Shown here piece by piece: positions 14,414 to 15,773 of a stretch of 15,773 bases of DNA; positions within the stretch are counted from its first letter, which is position 1, and every line of letters starts with the position of its first letter. Source of the stretch: Planctomycetota bacterium (lineage in GTDB: Bacteria; Planctomycetota; PUPC01); assembly GCA_003559755.1 (NCBI GenBank), contig PWKM01000166.1, positions 1 to 15,773 on the forward strand. Reading direction: 5' to 3'. A program made the position numbers and the translations under genes. A model generated the notes under the pieces. That model was given only the letters and a program-made list of their open reading frames with translations. It was not told where the DNA came from and made no database searches.

Positions 14414-15773
14414 ATGACGATCCCGGCGATCAAAGCGTCCTGTAGGCGGTTGGTGCGAGCAGCCGCCTTTTCCGTCGTGCCCGCACTGGCCTCAGCCCTT
14501 CTGCTCGGGGCCGCCTTCTGTGGCTACGCCGAGGGAGCGGCCCTTCCGGAGTGGGAAGTCAAGCGGGAGGGCCCGTTCGAGTTCGAGCGAAAGCCGACCG
14601 TCACTCGTGACGGCGATCGCGTCACGATTTCGTTCAAAGCGCGCGCGTACAGTGACGTGACTATCGCGATTGAAGACGCCCGCGGCCGGATCGTCCGCCA
14701 TCTCGCCTCCGGCGTCCTGGGGCCAAACGCGCCCGAACCGTTCGAGAAGGACTCGCTCGAACAGACGGTGGTGTGGGACGGGAAGAACGATCAGGGCACG
14801 TATATCGATGACAAGGACGAACTGACGGTGCGGGTCTCGCTGGGCCTTGATCCGAAGTTCGAACGGACATTGTACTGGAGTCCGCACAAGCGGATATCGA
14901 ATATCGCACCGATTCTGTCTGCGACGCCCGAAGGGGTGTATGTGTTTGAGGGGCTGGGTCTCGACCACCTCCGGTTCTTCGACCACGAGGGCAATTACGT
15001 CCGAACTGTCTATCCGTTCCCCCGCAACAAGATCGATGAGGTCGTGGACCTCCAGACGCATGTGTTCCCTCAGGACGACCTGGAGCTCCCGCTGAAACTG
15101 GGCTTCGAGGAGGCAACGCTGCTTTCGTCCGGCTCCAGCGCGTGGGGCGGGGGTGGCCACCCCGGCGGTTGGGGGGCGACGTCGATGGCTGTTCATCCCG
15201 GCGCGGGGGACGAGCCCGGACGGATTGCCCTCGCGTTCCACAAGCTGAACTGGCTGGCCACCGACGGATCGAGCGGCGGGGTGCCGATCAGGGGGCCGAG
15301 CGTATCGAGAGAGGTCCGCGTGCGGCACGCAGTCGGCGGGCGTACCCAGATCGTTGGGCCGACCAGCATCGCATTCTGCCCGGATGGCAAGTACGTTTAC
15401 ATGACCGGCTATGTGTGGAAGACCGAAGTACGGCACGGGAGTGCCGACGCGTTCCACATGGTCAAGCGGGCGGAATTCGGCTCCCAGGACCCGCCGACTA
15501 TTTTCGCGGGCGTTGGCAAGGCCGATGAAGGATACGGCAGCGGTGACGACCGGTTCTGCGTGCCGACGGGCGTCGCCACCGATCCCGAGGGGCGGGTGTA
15601 CGTCGCCGATTACGTGAACAGCCGCATACAGGTTTTCTCCCCCGACGCCGAGCTGCTCAAGACGATCGAGACCGTCCACCCGGCCTACATCGAGATCGAT
15701 CCGAACACGGGAGAAATCTGGGCGTTCAGTATGCCCATGATCGGACCGTCCAACAGGGTCATGCGGGAGACCG
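14414..15773 (+). CDS. Secreted FlgD-Ig-like / NHL-repeat protein (3' partial)
   Basis: The frame is open from the ATG at 14411/14414 to the right edge, with no stop in 453 codons, so the gene continues outside the window. I choose the second ATG because GGAGG (14402-14406) is seven bases before it. Residues 1 to about 40 form a signal peptide: a basic start (CRRLVRAAA), a hydrophobic core, and Ala-rich small residues before LPEWEV. Residues about 65-150 resemble the FlgD C-terminal Ig-like fold (VTISFKARAYSDVTIAIEDA..GRIVRHL, then TVVWDGKNDQG). From about 380 an NHL repeat is clear: VPTGVATDPEGRVYVADYVN followed by SRIQVFSPDAELLKTI. A Gly/Ser/His-rich loop (SSAWGGGGHPGGWG) lies near 245. Such proteins are common in Planctomycetota secretomes; binding or enzymatic function is unknown. 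A minus-strand open frame at 14492-15679 is a shadow of this gene. Confidence 0.82.
   Translation, partial: MTIPAIKASCRRLVRAAAFSVVPALASALLLGAAFCGYAEGAALPEWEVKREGPFEFERKPTVTRDGDRVTISFKARAYSDVTIAIEDARGRIVRHLASGVLGPNAPEPFEKDSLEQTVVWDGKNDQGTYIDDKDELTVRVSLGLDPKFERTLYWSPHKRISNIAPILSATPEGVYVFEGLGLDHLRFFDHEGNYVRTVYPFPRNKIDEVVDLQTHVFPQDDLELPLKLGFEEATLLSSGSSAWGGGGHPGGWGATSMAVHPGAGDEPGRIALAFHKLNWLATDGSSGGVPIRGPSVSREVRVRHAVGGRTQIVGPTSIAFCPDGKYVYMTGYVWKTEVRHGSADAFHMVKRAEFGSQDPPTIFAGVGKADEGYGSGDDRFCVPTGVATDPEGRVYVADYVNSRIQVFSPDAELLKTIETVHPAYIEIDPNTGEIWAFSMPMIGPSNRVMRET

Noticed and set aside
14492..15679. 395-codon minus-strand open frame
   Set aside because: It lies opposite the signal-peptide/FlgD-like/NHL-repeat frame, which has a good ribosome site and NHL motif. 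It is a shadow.

Overview
The window is 15.8 kb of high-GC bacterial chromosome with short intergenic gaps. It holds ten protein genes, one of them open at the left edge and one at the right edge, and two tRNA genes. The mix of genes suggests a Planctomycetota (PVC-type) bacterium or a similar environmental lineage. It includes a secreted YetA/rhamnogalacturonan-lyase-like enzyme, a secreted FlgD-Ig/NHL-repeat protein, an FHA-Ser/Thr kinase, a zinc-ribbon/HEAT membrane protein and PQQ-type propellers. This placement is inferred from gene content only; no rRNA or marker gene is present. Nothing indicates a phage, insertion sequence, CRISPR array or plasmid.

Layout: (1) 3-4973, plus strand: a tight three-gene operon. 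It encodes a beta-propeller protein with an embedded helical GspE/MshE-N-like module, a 907-residue dikinase-type phosphotransferase built like rifampicin phosphotransferase, and an EMC3/DUF106 (YidC-superfamily-like) membrane protein. The last gene is cut by an in-frame amber codon, and its final membrane helix lies beyond that codon. (2) 8821-5034, minus strand: galK followed by a secreted YetA-like polysaccharide-lyase candidate. (3) 8962-11223, plus strand: proC, FHA-Ser/Thr kinase, yggU, compactly arranged. galK and proC diverge from a 140-bp region with two good sigma70-type promoters. (4) 13078-11225, minus strand: a zinc-ribbon/TM/coiled-coil/HEAT protein whose stop lies one base from the yggU stop. 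(5) 13273-13992, plus strand: a multi-span DUF4203-like membrane protein. (6) 14240-14032, minus strand: tRNA-Ala(UGC) and tRNA-Ser(GGA), both with encoded CCA. (7) 14414 to the right edge, plus strand: the start of a secreted FlgD-like/NHL-repeat protein.

How the genes may work together: galK plus the lyase-like enzyme points to use of galactose-containing plant or algal polysaccharide. The proC-yggU pair recalls the common yggS-proC-yggT-yggU neighbourhood, here with a signalling kinase in the middle. The first operon is the best candidate for an undescribed system: it joins a PEP-type phosphotransferase of unknown substrate to an insertase-fold membrane protein and a propeller. Its joint function is not deducible from sequence alone. 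No gene-free stretch exceeds 300 bases; the longest gap is 14241-14413, which holds two promoter-like elements.
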